NCBI GenBank assembly: GCA_018647505.1
Contig: JABGSX010000028.1
Coordinates: 1 to 32,562 of the forward strand
Source of the DNA: a bacterium
GTDB lineage: Bacteria; Babelota; Babeliae; Babelales; JABGSX01
Direction: 5' to 3'
Length of the DNA stretch: 32,562 nucleotides
The notes beneath the pieces were generated by a model. It worked only from the letters and a program-made list of their open reading frames with translations. It was not told where the DNA came from and searched no databases. The translations under genes and the position numbers were made by a program. Positions 8,921 through 17,327 of the stretch are shown here, in pieces; position 1 is the stretch's first letter, and each line of letters begins with the position of its first letter.

Positions 8921-10744
8921 TTAGTGTAAGGTTTTTTTGATTGAATTGTTGTCTGTGGTCTGACGAACCTTGAAAATTAAAAGGGAGACTGCCGCTGGGG
9001 TAATTCCAGGAATTAGAGTAGCTTGCTCAATGTTTTTGGGTTGATGTCGGATCAATTTTTCTTGTAGTTCTCTAGAAAGTCCTGGCAAATTTTTGTATAC
9101 AAAATTAGTTGGTATTTTTAAGTTGCGATATTTTTTTGCGCGTTCTATCTCTTTGTGTTCTCTGTCAAGATAATCATAGTATTTAACGTCGGCATATAAA
9201 TATTGTATGACTCTGTCTGGTAAAGGCTTGCCAATAAAATCTTGTACAGCTTGTTTGTCGCATACAATGTCCCCAAACGTTTTTAGTAATTTATTATTGT
9301 TATATTTTGAACGTAAGTTTTTTAAAGTTGTTTCTACAAATTCTTTTTCTTCTAGAAAATCTTTATAAAGATTTTCGTCGATCATGCCAAGTTCATATGC
9401 TTTTGGCATAAGGCGAATAAACACATTGTCTTGTCGCAAAATTAGTCTGCGTTCTGCGCGAGAAGTAAACATTCGGTAGGGTTCATCAATTCCCAATGTT
9501 ACAAGGTCATCAATCATAACCCCGATGTAACTTTCGTTGCGGTCCAAAATAAACGGCTCTTTTTTAGAATGTTTTTGATGTGCATTAATTCCTGCAACAA
9601 TTCCTTGTCCTGCAGCTTCTTCGTAACCTGTTGTTCCGTTAATTTGTCCAGCTAAAAATAGGCCACTTACGTTTTTGGTTTCAAGAGTATGTTTAAGTTG
9701 CTCAGGGAGAACAAGATCATATTCAATTGCGTAACCAGGGCGTGTCAAAATTGCATTTTCAAACCCCTTTATGCTGCGTATAAATTGTTCTTGAACATTA
9801 TGAGGTAAAGATGTTGAAATTCCATTTGGGTAAATTTCGTCTGAATTTACGCCTTCTGGTTCGACAAAAATTAGGGGAGAATCTTTGTTTGGAAAATGGA
9901 TTCATTTTGCTTCAATAGAAGGGCAATAGCGTGGCCCTTGGTGTTTGATGTCTCCTTGATAAATTGGGGACAGCTCTTTGTTTTCTAAAATGATTTTATG
10001 GGTTTTTTCGTTGGTGTAGGTCATAAAGCAGTCGTGAGGCTTTTTGGTTTTGTGTGGATAAAATTCAAAAAGATATTCTAGGCTGTCAGCCTTTTGACGT
10101 TCAATTGAGCAAAAGTCGATACTTGATTTTAACAATCTTGGTGGGGTTCCCGTTTTTAATCGGGTTGTTTTTATGCCAAGAGCCTGTAGGTTTTCTGTTA
10201 AATTGTGTACAGCTTCTTCACCCTCACGTCCGGCATGTTGGGTTTCGCGGCCTACATATGTTACCCCATTTAAAAATGTTCCAGTTGTAAGAATTACACA
10301 AGTAGCGTAGTAGGCTTGCCCCTGCTTTGTTTTGACTCCTTGAATTTCTTTTTTGTCGTTTGTGATTAACTGCTCAACGGTTGCCTGTGTAATGGTCAGA
10401 TTTTGTATTTTTTCAAGGGCTTTTATACTTTGTGCGCTATATTCAGACTTGTCTATTTGAAGCCTAAGGCCATGAACGGCTGGTCCTTTACGAGTGTTGA
10501 GCATACGGGCTTGAATGTATGTTTTGGTGCAGAGCTTTGGCATTAATCCACCAAGTGCGCTTACTTCATAGACAATATGACCTTTTCCAACGCCGCCAAT
10601 GGCAGGATTGCAGGGCATGGTACCTATGCGATTTGTGTTAAGAGATATAAGAAGTGTTTTTGAACCAAGTTTCGCTGCCGCATGTGCAGCTTCAATTCCA
10701 GCATGGCCACCGCCAACAACAATAACATCAAACTTATTAATCAT
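8921..10744 (-). pseudogene. mnmG: mnmG (gidA), full length with one in-frame TGA
   Basis: MnmG, with MnmE, makes the 5-(carboxymethyl)aminomethyl modification of U34 in certain tRNAs. The reading frame spans 608 codons, matching the family length of about 620. Visible features are the FAD-binding VVGGGHAGIEAA (8-20), the GTMPCNPAIGGVGKGH motif, [36 protein letters not shown], and [17 protein letters not shown]. Codon 281 (9904-9902) is TGA, exactly where homologs have a hydrophobic residue in P-S-I-E-D-K-[V/I]-x-R-F. The frame is unchanged and conserved on both sides, so this is not a frameshift. TGA is a normal stop for lgt and dnaG here. A recent nonsense mutation, readthrough or sequence error all fit. 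The pseudogene label is provisional. Confidence 0.85.
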
Positions 10745-10830
10745 AAAAAACCGACTTGGAAAAATTGGTTAACAAAACCTCACATTAACACTTTAATTAT
10801 ACTGTATTTTGAGTGTTATGAAAAATTGGC

Positions 10831-10860
10831 AAAAAAAGGGCCTCCACACAAGTGGAGGCC
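10831..10860 (-). terminator. Rho-independent terminator of the 10877-11245 gene
   Basis: A perfect 9-bp stem GGCCTCCAC/GTGGAGGCC (10839-10860) with a 4-nt loop is followed on the minus strand by seven T (10831-10837). It separates this gene from mnmG. Confidence 0.9.
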
Positions 10861-10876
10861 AAGTAAAGATTCTAAT

Positions 10877-11245
10877 CTATGCTAATCCGGCTGTAATAGC
10901 GGTTAGCTTTGCAATAAGGCCCCAGGCTCTCATGTCTGCGGCAAATTTTGTTGCTAAACTTGATATTTCACGAACAATAGCGGTTTTTTCTGTTATTGGG
11001 TCAAGAGTAACAAGCTTATCTGCTAAGGCCCTAACCGTTTTGCTATGTTTTTTTGATGCTGCGTGAACTTGTGTGTGTATGTGTTCGACTATTGCGCCGT
11101 AGCCTTTTTTCCCTTTAATTTGTTTTGCTACACTTGTTGCAAGTTTTCTATCGGCCCCCGTCGTTTTGTCTGCCTTTGTTATGAAAAATATTCCGGAACC
11201 GAGCAAAAGAATTGAAAATAGAATTGTCTTTTTTGGTAACTTCAT
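10877..11245 (-). CDS. Small secreted or membrane-anchored protein, unknown
   Basis: 122 aa. The N-terminus is basic (MKLPKK) and followed by a hydrophobic stretch (TILFSILLLGSGIFFI), a signal peptide or uncleaved anchor. The rest is an Ala/Lys/Thr-rich predicted helical domain (for example VHAASKKHSKTVRALADKL) with no cysteines. An AGGGGG element precedes the ATG. A perfect -10 hexamer TATAAT lies at 11306-11301 on the minus strand, and a strong terminator follows, so it is probably a single-gene unit. It resembles the next gene only in size and layout. No family recognised. Confidence 0.8.
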   Translation of the reverse strand: MKLPKKTILFSILLLGSGIFFITKADKTTGADRKLATSVAKQIKGKKGYGAIVEHIHTQVHAASKKHSKTVRALADKLVTLDPITEKTAIVREISSLATKFAADMRAWGLIAKLTAITAGLA

Positions 11246-11342
11246 AATTACTGCCCCCTAAAAAATGGTTTTTCCTTTTTTACTACCCTAACTAATTTTT
11301 ATTATATAAAGCTTATTGTTTGAAAATCTATGGTTTTACATT

Positions 11343-11371
11343 AAAAATCCCGGGGGCCTTGGGCCCTCGGG
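11343..11371 (-). terminator. Rho-independent terminator of the 11488-11832 gene
   Basis: A 10-bp GC stem with one mismatch (11349-11358 with 11362-11371, loop ttg) is followed on the minus strand by five T (11343-11347). About 115 bp separate it from the stop codon; I see no gene in between. Confidence 0.8.
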
Positions 11372-11487
11372 AATGTTTTCTGGAATAATAATGTGTTCGA
11401 TATGTACCTCGCTTTGATAACCATCCATCCCCCTTATACGTGATAATTGGGAAATTGTTCGAGATATTGAACAAGATAAGAATAAAT

Positions 11488-11832
11488 TTAGAATTTGATA
11501 CGGTTAATTAGACTTTTAACGTTTACGTTACTAGGAAGATGTTTTTTATGTCGAATGAGTCCTAAAAGACCTCTAACTGATGTTGCTCTTTGTGTGCTTG
11601 TGAATGCAGAAACAACGTTTCGTTGTGCAGGTGTAAATGTTGCGTTAAACTTTCTTGCTCTTTTTTCAAAATTACCGACTACTGTGCTCCATGTTTGGCC
11701 GTTACTAATAGCTTTTGATAGCTCTCCACAGAGTCTAGCAAACATGTTAGGCTTAACTGTTGTTGTAGAAGCAATTACTGTCGCCAAGGCGACAAAGAAA
11801 ATAAATTTATTTTTCAAATATTTATATTTCAT
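11488..11832 (-). CDS. Small secreted protein, unknown
   Basis: 114 aa. The N-terminus is MKYKYLKNKFIFFVALATV followed by a Ser/Thr/Ala stretch, a good signal peptide. The mature part is basic (FEKRARKFNATF, RGLLGLIRHKKHL), with one cysteine and a helical look. AAGGAATTT upstream is a moderate Shine-Dalgarno. It has the best consensus promoter in the window (11902-11929) and its own terminator, so it is probably highly transcribed on its own. No family recognised. Confidence 0.8.
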   Translation of the reverse strand: MKYKYLKNKFIFFVALATVIASTTTVKPNMFARLCGELSKAISNGQTWSTVVGNFEKRARKFNATFTPAQRNVVSAFTSTQRATSVRGLLGLIRHKKHLPSNVNVKSLINRIKF

Positions 11833-11901
11833 TTTTAAATTCCTTAAAATAAATAATTTCTAAAAAAAAGAATCTATTCTTTTAGACATTACATAGAAAT
11901 A

Positions 11902-11929
11902 AGTGTACCTTTTTTGAATATTATGTCAA
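11902..11929 (-). promoter_or_regulatory. Strong sigma-70 promoter of the 11488-11832 gene
   Basis: On the minus strand a perfect TTGACA (11924-11929), 16-bp spacer and TACACT (11902-11907) are followed by a leader of about 63 nt. The leader contains the small hairpin AAAGAAT/ATTCTTT followed by T residues, possibly a weak attenuator. Confidence 0.7.
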
Positions 11930-12022
11930 CCTTTATGGGGGTGCTGTTAGGGTAAAAAGCTTATTAATAAGACGTATTAGGGCAAAAGTTTATGCCGCAT
12001 TTTATAGTAAATCTGGAGGAAT

Positions 12023-13087
12023 ATGTTATATCATTTGTCGTTGTATCTTCTTAAGCATAATTCTTTCTTTAATATTGTTCATTATGTTAGTTTCCGTGCA
12101 ATAGCCTCTCTTATAAGTGCGCTGTTCTTTTCTATTTTATTTGGAAAGTGGTTTATAGGAAAGTCTAAGAAAATGTTTCCGTCTCGTGCCAGGCCGTGGA
12201 CTCCAAAAAGAGTTAAAAATAGAGATCACATGCCAACAATGGGTGGATTGCTAATTTTAATGTGTGTTATTTTAAACACTTTGCTTTGGGCCAATTTATT
12301 CAAGTATGAGGTTTGGATTTTTCTTTTATGTTTGCTTGGGTTTGGTGTGATAGGATTTGTCGATGATTGGCAAAAAATTCACCATGACGATGGGATTAGC
12401 GCTCGCCTAAAGCTAGGGCTCCAGTTATTTGTTGGCATGGCTGTTGTTGCGTTTTGGTTTGCATTTTCACCTCCAAGTACACAAATTTGTATTCCGTTTT
12501 TTAAAAATTTTCAACCAGACCTTGGATTGTTTTTTATTTTGTGGGTTGTTTTTATTTTGGTTGGCGCAAGTAATGCTGTTAATTTGACTGATGGCCTTGA
12601 TGGCTTGGCAATCGGATCTCTTATTAGTAATTTTTTTGCATTTTCAATTATTGCCTATTTAGCTGGTCATATTTCTTTTGCATCCTATCTTAATATTCCA
12701 TATGCTGGCTGCGAAGAGTTGGCTGTTCTTGGGGCGATAATGGTCGGAGTGTCTCTAGGGTTTTTGTGGTACAACACATATCCGGCGCAGATTGTTATGG
12801 GAGACGTTGGGTCATTGTCGTTGGGTGCTGGGTTGGCGTTAATGGCGCTTATGAGCAAACAGGAGCTTTTGCTTGTAATTTCTGGGGGACTGTTTGTTGT
12901 TGAAACAGTTTCGGTTATTATTCAGGTTTTGTCGTTTAAGTTTCTTGGACGAAGATTATTTAAAATGGCTCCATTACACCACCACTTTGAGCTTTTAGGA
13001 TGGCAGGAGTCGAAAATAACAATAAGATTTGCTATAATATCAATTGTTTTGACTTTGCTTACGCTTATTACATTAAAGGTTCGGTAG
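12023..13087 (+). CDS. mraY: Phospho-N-acetylmuramoyl-pentapeptide-transferase MraY
   Basis: 354 aa, the family length, with about ten membrane spans. Motifs are RDHMPTMGG (67-74), VDDW (D114, D115, the metal/substrate pair), NAVNLTDGLDGLA (184-196), GDVGSLSLG and MAPLHHHFE near 315-325. It moves phospho-MurNAc-pentapeptide from UDP to undecaprenyl phosphate, giving lipid I at the inner membrane. GGAGG sits 4 nt before the ATG. It is outside the usual dcw cluster order here: upstream lies a divergent secreted-protein gene, and downstream two small membrane proteins. With the murB genes it implies a peptidoglycan precursor pathway. Confidence 0.97.
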   Translation: MLYHLSLYLLKHNSFFNIVHYVSFRAIASLISALFFSILFGKWFIGKSKKMFPSRARPWTPKRVKNRDHMPTMGGLLILMCVILNTLLWANLFKYEVWIFLLCLLGFGVIGFVDDWQKIHHDDGISARLKLGLQLFVGMAVVAFWFAFSPPSTQICIPFFKNFQPDLGLFFILWVVFILVGASNAVNLTDGLDGLAIGSLISNFFAFSIIAYLAGHISFASYLNIPYAGCEELAVLGAIMVGVSLGFLWYNTYPAQIVMGDVGSLSLGAGLALMALMSKQELLLVISGGLFVVETVSVIIQVLSFKFLGRRLFKMAPLHHHFELLGWQESKITIRFAIISIVLTLLTLITLKVR

Positions 13088-13118
13088 AGTATTTTATAAC
13101 TTAAAGAAGGATGGTTTT

Positions 13119-13349
13119 ATGTTTGATAAGGTTAGTAGCTTTAGTGTCCACCACAAAGCTTTGTTTGCTATTGGTTTGTTTATTGTTGTTTCTTTAGCTT
13201 CTGTTTCTTTTCAGGGTCTTATTGATATGTGGGCGCAAAAAAGTAAAAAGAAACAATTTATAAGATATCTTTCTTGTTTTGTTTTTAGCTTTATTTTTTA
13301 TATCATTTTGCACTATGCAACGACAACTTCATTGGCTAGTGATTTCTAG
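13119..13349 (+). CDS. Small two-helix membrane protein, tandem copy 1 (MFDK family)
   Basis: 76 aa starting MFDKVSSFSVHHKALF. Hydrophobic helices lie at about 14-35 and 48-65, joined by a basic loop (WAQKSKKKQFIRY). GAAGGA upstream and a terminator downstream frame it 31 bp after mraY, so it could be co-transcribed. It is a paralog of 13559-13759: both begin MFDK, share a K-x-L-F entry to helix 1, an I-D after it, an I-x-R-x-L before helix 2, and L-H at its end. No known family recognised. Confidence 0.7.
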   Translation: MFDKVSSFSVHHKALFAIGLFIVVSLASVSFQGLIDMWAQKSKKKQFIRYLSCFVFSFIFYIILHYATTTSLASDF

Positions 13350-13372
13350 TGATTTTATGTTGTGGAAAACAC

Positions 13373-13398
13373 AAACCCCGGCTTGAAAGCCGGGGTTT
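13373..13398 (+). terminator. Rho-independent terminator after the mraY cluster
   Basis: An 11-12-bp perfect stem AAACCCCGGCT/AGCCGGGGTTT with a TGAA loop, followed by an AT-rich tract. It closes transcription from mraY and the 13119 gene. Confidence 0.85.
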
Positions 13399-13558
13399 AT
13401 TATTAGGGGCAGTAAAATTATTTTTTTATTAAAAAAAGGCTTATCTTTAACCTTTTATGGTCATGGTAATTTAAAAAACAAAAATATTTGTTATAATCTA
13501 AGCTGTTTTGAATTTATTTATTGAAATTGCAATATTTGTTGTTTTAATACGAGGGTTT

Positions 13559-13759
13559 ATGTTTGATAAAATAATTCAGCTTAGTCTTTGCGACAAAGTT
13601 TTATTTTTTCTTTTTTTTCTTTGTATTTGTGCTATTTCACATTATCTGTGTTGTTTTATTGATAAGTATGTGAAAACAAAACGATATAATACGATTGCAA
13701 GACATTTAGTTCGTTTTAGCATTGGTTTAATTTTGATTTTTGTATTGCATTTTTCATAA
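13559..13759 (+). CDS. Small two-helix membrane protein, tandem copy 2 (MFDK family)
   Basis: 66 aa from the ATG at 13559, chosen because CGAGGG precedes it and MFDK aligns with the first copy; the frame extends further up without support. The sequence is MFDKIIQLSLCDKVLF, a Cys-rich first helix, a basic loop (DKYVKTKRYNTIARHL), then a second helix ending VLHFS. It ends 8 bp from the stop of the converging permease. Function unknown; a membrane-embedded accessory role is only a guess. Confidence 0.65.
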   Translation: MFDKIIQLSLCDKVLFFLFFLCICAISHYLCCFIDKYVKTKRYNTIARHLVRFSIGLILIFVLHFS

Positions 13760-13766
13760 AAATGTC

Positions 13767-15071
13767 TTAATAAACTTTATTCCCTTTTTTGGTAAGTGAA
13801 AAAGTTATAACTCCCAAAGTTAAAATTGATAGAAATAGGCAAAGAGAGAATACGTTTGCTGTTGCTATAAAGCTTTGCACTGTTGAGGCTGCGAGTATAA
13901 GACAGTTTCCAATTGCTAAAATACAAATGCTTTTGCTTGCGTTTATCTTATTTTTGATTATTCCCATTCCAAGAGAAATTATGCTTATTGTATATGCTAT
14001 AATGCATCCGAATGCTCCAATTTGTTGAAGTGGAAGTTGGTTGCCGGTTGTTATTAAAATATAAAAAAGGCATATCAAGCCTTCAGCTAAAACGCATAGG
14101 TAGGCAATGTTGTGTTTGTTGAAATTGTTTAATTTTCTAAAAAAAGCAGATTTGCTGTCATTTGCAATGTGATAAAGGTTCCAATTATTGCTGAACATAA
14201 TTCCGTAGGCACCACCTAACGAAGAGGCTGCCATGGCTGCGTACATGAGAGCTTTTATGTGCGGGGCAATTGTAGCAAACTTTGCCAACAAAGTTCCTAT
14301 CATAATTCCGTATAGTTGAGAAAAATGAGAAAGTGTTGCTACGTTTGTTCCAATTGATGCGAATGCGGCAAATTGGTAAAGCAGGCAGGTGCAAACGGTT
14401 ATTACGTAAGATATTATGATTGCTCTTGGCGCATTTTTTTCTGCGTTCTCAATTGATTGACTTAATGAGCAGCTGGCCTCAAACCCACTAAATGCATATA
14501 CAACTAATGCAAGAGTTGCTGGGAACCCGGACCATATTGCGTTTTCAAAATTAATGTTTGCGTGGTTATAGATTGCAAATCCTCCAAGAATGACAAATAA
14601 AATTGGAATAACTTTTAACATAAATAAAATAGCCTGGATTTTTGTACCAGTTTTTATGTTAAGCGTATTTAGTACAACAAACAAAATGATAACAAATGAA
14701 TCAATGGCAAGTGCCGGTATAATTTTTAACGTTGGTGCAAATGCATACAAAGTTGTAGTGAAGATGTGAATCATTAATGTGCATGATGCTAGTTTTCCCC
14801 AAAAGTAGCTCCAGGAACTTAAAAATCCTGCAAAAGGGTGAAGCAATGTTTTTCCGTATGCGTAAAATCCTCCGGAGGGAATTGCCGAAACCAATTTTGC
14901 CATTGAAAGAACTAGCGGAAGCATTAAAATTCCAACCACTGCGTAGCTTAGAAAACCCAGGACTCCTGAAAGTCTTGAAAGAACAATGGTATTGATGAAA
15001 ATTCCAACACCAAGCATTATATTTACATTTACCAGTATGGCTGTCCATAAAGGTATTTTGTTTTCTTTCAT
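13767..15071 (-). CDS. APC-superfamily amino-acid permease
   Basis: 434 aa with about 12 hydrophobic segments. The N-terminal helix 1 carries the unwound G-V-G-I-F-I motif (21-26), typical of APC transporters. Later features include IPSGGFYAYG in helix 2-3 and the FSGFEASCSLSQSIENAEKN stretch, which matches the AF-x-G-F/E-x-x loop of the family. It imports or exchanges amino acids or polyamines; the substrate is not readable. CGGAG lies 9 nt before the ATG. The divergent manA-like gene starts 77 bp away. An importer fits an organism that depends on outside amino acids. Confidence 0.9.
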   Translation of the reverse strand: MKENKIPLWTAILVNVNIMLGVGIFINTIVLSRLSGVLGFLSYAVVGILMLPLVLSMAKLVSAIPSGGFYAYGKTLLHPFAGFLSSWSYFWGKLASCTLMIHIFTTTLYAFAPTLKIIPALAIDSFVIILFVVLNTLNIKTGTKIQAILFMLKVIPILFVILGGFAIYNHANINFENAIWSGFPATLALVVYAFSGFEASCSLSQSIENAEKNAPRAIIISYVITVCTCLLYQFAAFASIGTNVATLSHFSQLYGIMIGTLLAKFATIAPHIKALMYAAMAASSLGGAYGIMFSNNWNLYHIANDSKSAFFRKLNNFNKHNIAYLCVLAEGLICLFYILITTGNQLPLQQIGAFGCIIAYTISIISLGMGIIKNKINASKSICILAIGNCLILAASTVQSFIATANVFSLCLFLSILTLGVITFSLTKKGNKVY

Positions 15072-15148
15072 TGTTATTTGCTCCGTAAAAATTATTTTTA
15101 AAAATTTAAAAATAGTATAACATTATCCTGCATTTTAGAAGGAAGTCG

Positions 15149-16252
15149 ATGAGAGATAATTTTTTTTCTGTTCCGTTAAAAATTTCTAACAATAACTTTA
15201 GAACTGGTAAACATGGTTACACGTGGGGGGTCCATGCGCAAAACTCTTATATTCTAAAAACTCTTGGTTTAACAAATAAAGATCTTGGAATTGAGCCCGA
15301 TGAGCCGGTTGCTGAGTGGTGGGTTGTTTCAGACGATGTTCGGTTTCCTTCTGAGGTTGAGTTGAAGGATGGAAAAGTTGTTTCACTTACAAATATTTTG
15401 CATGAATATCCAACGGAAATTTTGGGTGAAAAGCATTTTCAAAAATATGGTGCTTACCTTGGTTCAATATTGAAATTAATTGACCCAGCTTTTTCGTTGT
15501 CGGTGCAGGTTCATCCGGCAATTGGGCATCCTTCCAGGCCACCAAAGCCGGAGGTTTGGCTGATAGAATCATCAATTGCGCCATTATACCTTGGGTTTAA
15601 TCAGAATTTGTCCGGTAAAAAACTAGAGAAAATTTTTCAGGATGGAACTTTAGAATCATATTTGTATGAATATATGGCAAAAAAAGGAGAAAGAATTTGT
15701 GTTGATGGAGGGCTTGTTCATGCAATTAGGGGTGGATCAACTCTTTGGGAATGGTCTTATGCCCCAACAAAAAATGATTCAAAATGTGGTGATATAAAAA
15801 AGGCTACAGTTTCATTGTGGGACAGGACCGATGGAAAAAATCCTCGTAAAGGAAAAGAAGATATAAATGGCTCTTTAGATGTTTTGTCTGATGCACATTT
15901 ACGTTGCAATAAAAATGTTTATAAATTGTTGAGTGTGCCTTCTGTTGTTTCAGAGTCTATAAAATTGTATTCCGATGGTTCTGGTAATGAAATTATTCAA
16001 ATGTTTAAAACTTTAGAGTTGGTTATAAATGAATTAAAGGTTTTGTCTTTAATACATTTAAACGATTTTGAACAGGGCTTTCAGATGTTTGTCAAAAGTG
16101 GTTCGGTAGACGTTTGTGATGTATCTGGAAAAGTGTTAATTAGTCTTAAAAAAAATGACGCGGTGTTAGTTCCCGCGTCATTAAAAAATATTTGTATCAA
16201 AAATAAAGGACAGTTGTTTTCGAAAATTTTTGTGTGGAATGCTGTTTTATAA
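15149..16252 (+). CDS. manA: Mannose-6-phosphate isomerase, class I-like
   Basis: 367 aa. It would interconvert mannose-6-phosphate and fructose-6-phosphate. Class I PMI zinc ligands are recognisable: Q120 and H122 in SLSVQVHP, E135 in KPEVW, H191 in VDGGLVHAI. The W-G at the N-terminus (YTWGVH) also fits. The later family motif E-I-Q-x-x-S-D-x-T-Y-R-x-Y-D is replaced by LWEWSYAPTKND followed by LWDRTDGKNPRKGK. It is therefore a diverged member, and substrate specificity may differ. GAAGGA lies upstream of the ATG. Its stop is 1 bp from the converging 16254 gene. Confidence 0.8.
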   Translation: MRDNFFSVPLKISNNNFRTGKHGYTWGVHAQNSYILKTLGLTNKDLGIEPDEPVAEWWVVSDDVRFPSEVELKDGKVVSLTNILHEYPTEILGEKHFQKYGAYLGSILKLIDPAFSLSVQVHPAIGHPSRPPKPEVWLIESSIAPLYLGFNQNLSGKKLEKIFQDGTLESYLYEYMAKKGERICVDGGLVHAIRGGSTLWEWSYAPTKNDSKCGDIKKATVSLWDRTDGKNPRKGKEDINGSLDVLSDAHLRCNKNVYKLLSVPSVVSESIKLYSDGSGNEIIQMFKTLELVINELKVLSLIHLNDFEQGFQMFVKSGSVDVCDVSGKVLISLKKNDAVLVPASLKNICIKNKGQLFSKIFVWNAVL

Positions 16253-16253
16253 T

Positions 16254-16883
16254 TTAACGTTGTCTGTGTAAAAAGGCGCGTGCTGCTAAAGTAGCACCGA
16301 ATAATGAAACTACCAATGCAATTTTCTTTGCTCTTGTGTTTGCCAATGGTGGTATTCTGCGAGACAAGCTACCCATTGTTTCTTGAGTAAAATCTTCTAA
16401 CCTGAATCTTTGTAATCTAAAAAAGTTTCTTAGTTGAAATTTTTTATCCTCTAGGTAAGGTTTTATTTCTTGGTATTTGTCCATGATAAAAAATGTTGTG
16501 CTTACTCCTAGGCCTCCAACGAAAAAAACGTTTGATAGTATAAATGGCACAAGTATTGGGACGGTGATAAATCCTAAATAAGGATGATGGATAATAAATC
16601 CGATCATTTTGCGTGATGGAAAAAATAGAACTTTAAACATAAATTTTGTAGTTATTCCTGCTATGCGTAAAGCGGGAAACATTTTTTTTGCGTATGCTGC
16701 GCTTATTGTTCCGGTGCCTATAACAATTGGTTTTATAACACCGCTAAAAACTGTTCTGGCAAAACCACCTTTTGTTTGTTGTTCTGGAAAATCTGGCGCT
16801 GTTGCACATTGAACTTTACTTGTCTTTGAAAAAACTGAGAAAAGAAGAAATGAAAAAACTAAAAAACTATAATATCTTTTCAT
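16254..16883 (-). CDS. Secreted or membrane protein, unknown
   Basis: 209 aa from the ATG at 16883. An upstream in-frame ATG (16895) contains the GGAGG that serves this start, so it is not used. Residues 1-26 form a signal peptide (MKRYYSFLVFSFLLFSVFSK). Hydrophobic segments lie near 50-65, 95-125 and 185-200. A basic, aromatic stretch (QLRNFFRLQRFRLEDF) lies between. It ends HRQR. It probably sits in the inner or outer membrane. No family recognised. Confidence 0.75.
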   Translation of the reverse strand: MKRYYSFLVFSFLLFSVFSKTSKVQCATAPDFPEQQTKGGFARTVFSGVIKPIVIGTGTISAAYAKKMFPALRIAGITTKFMFKVLFFPSRKMIGFIIHHPYLGFITVPILVPFILSNVFFVGGLGVSTTFFIMDKYQEIKPYLEDKKFQLRNFFRLQRFRLEDFTQETMGSLSRRIPPLANTRAKKIALVVSLFGATLAARAFLHRQR

Positions 16884-16947
16884 GTTAACCTCCATAAAAA
16901 TATTACTTATAAATATAGCTTTTTAAAGTCTTTTTGTCAAAAAAGTA

Positions 16948-16968
16948 GCCCCGCATAAATAACGGGGC
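16948..16968 (-). terminator. Terminator of the Arg-rich small protein gene
   Basis: GCCCCG/CGGGGC stem (16948-16953, 16963-16968) with a 9-nt loop. T runs follow on both strands, so it can act in either direction, but only the minus-strand gene at 16999-17247 reads into it directly. Confidence 0.75.
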
Positions 16969-16998
16969 CATTTTTTCTTTATTTATCAGATAATATTT

Positions 16999-17247
16999 TT
17001 ACCAAGCGCCTCGTCTTTGGTCAATGCGCCTTCCTCCGCGCGCTTTTGGGGCTACTCTCGCAGGCATTGTTTGTCTTCTTAGTTTTGTATCGCGAGCCCT
17101 TCGGGCTTCTTTTGTTTCTGCATTTCGTTTTAATCTTGCGGCTTCTACTGCGGTAGGGCCTGGACGGCGGGCGCCCATTGGCATTGCTCCAATGTTAAGC
17201 GCAAAAAGAGAGGATAAAAATATAGCTGCAATAATTTGCTTTTTCAT
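16999..17247 (-). CDS. Tiny secreted arginine-rich protein
   Basis: 82 aa. Residues 1-21 are a clear signal peptide (MKKQIIAAIFLSSLFALNIGA). The remaining 61 residues hold 15 Arg and 4 Lys against few acids, in runs such as EARRARDTKLRRQ and GGRRIDQRRGAW, with no cysteine. It is strongly basic and probably disordered. AGAAGG precedes the ATG and a terminator follows, so it is a single-gene unit. A secreted nucleic-acid- or membrane-binding peptide would fit the composition. No family recognised. Confidence 0.8.
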   Translation of the reverse strand: MKKQIIAAIFLSSLFALNIGAMPMGARRPGPTAVEAARLKRNAETKEARRARDTKLRRQTMPARVAPKARGGRRIDQRRGAW

Positions 17248-17327
17248 AACAAAAAACCTTCTTGTTTTAGTAGTTTTAACACTTTAGATTACATAGTGTA
17301 ATTATTGATAAGCTAAAAATCAAATTT

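Noticed and set aside
9749-9901. Frameshift between two mnmG parts
   Set aside because: The 51 codons between the parts translate in the same frame into conserved MnmG sequence; only a single TGA interrupts.
9902-9904. TGA read as Trp or Gly, or as selenocysteine
   Set aside because: lgt and dnaG end with TGA in ATGA overlaps, Trp is coded by TGG throughout, and no hairpin is evident directly after this TGA.
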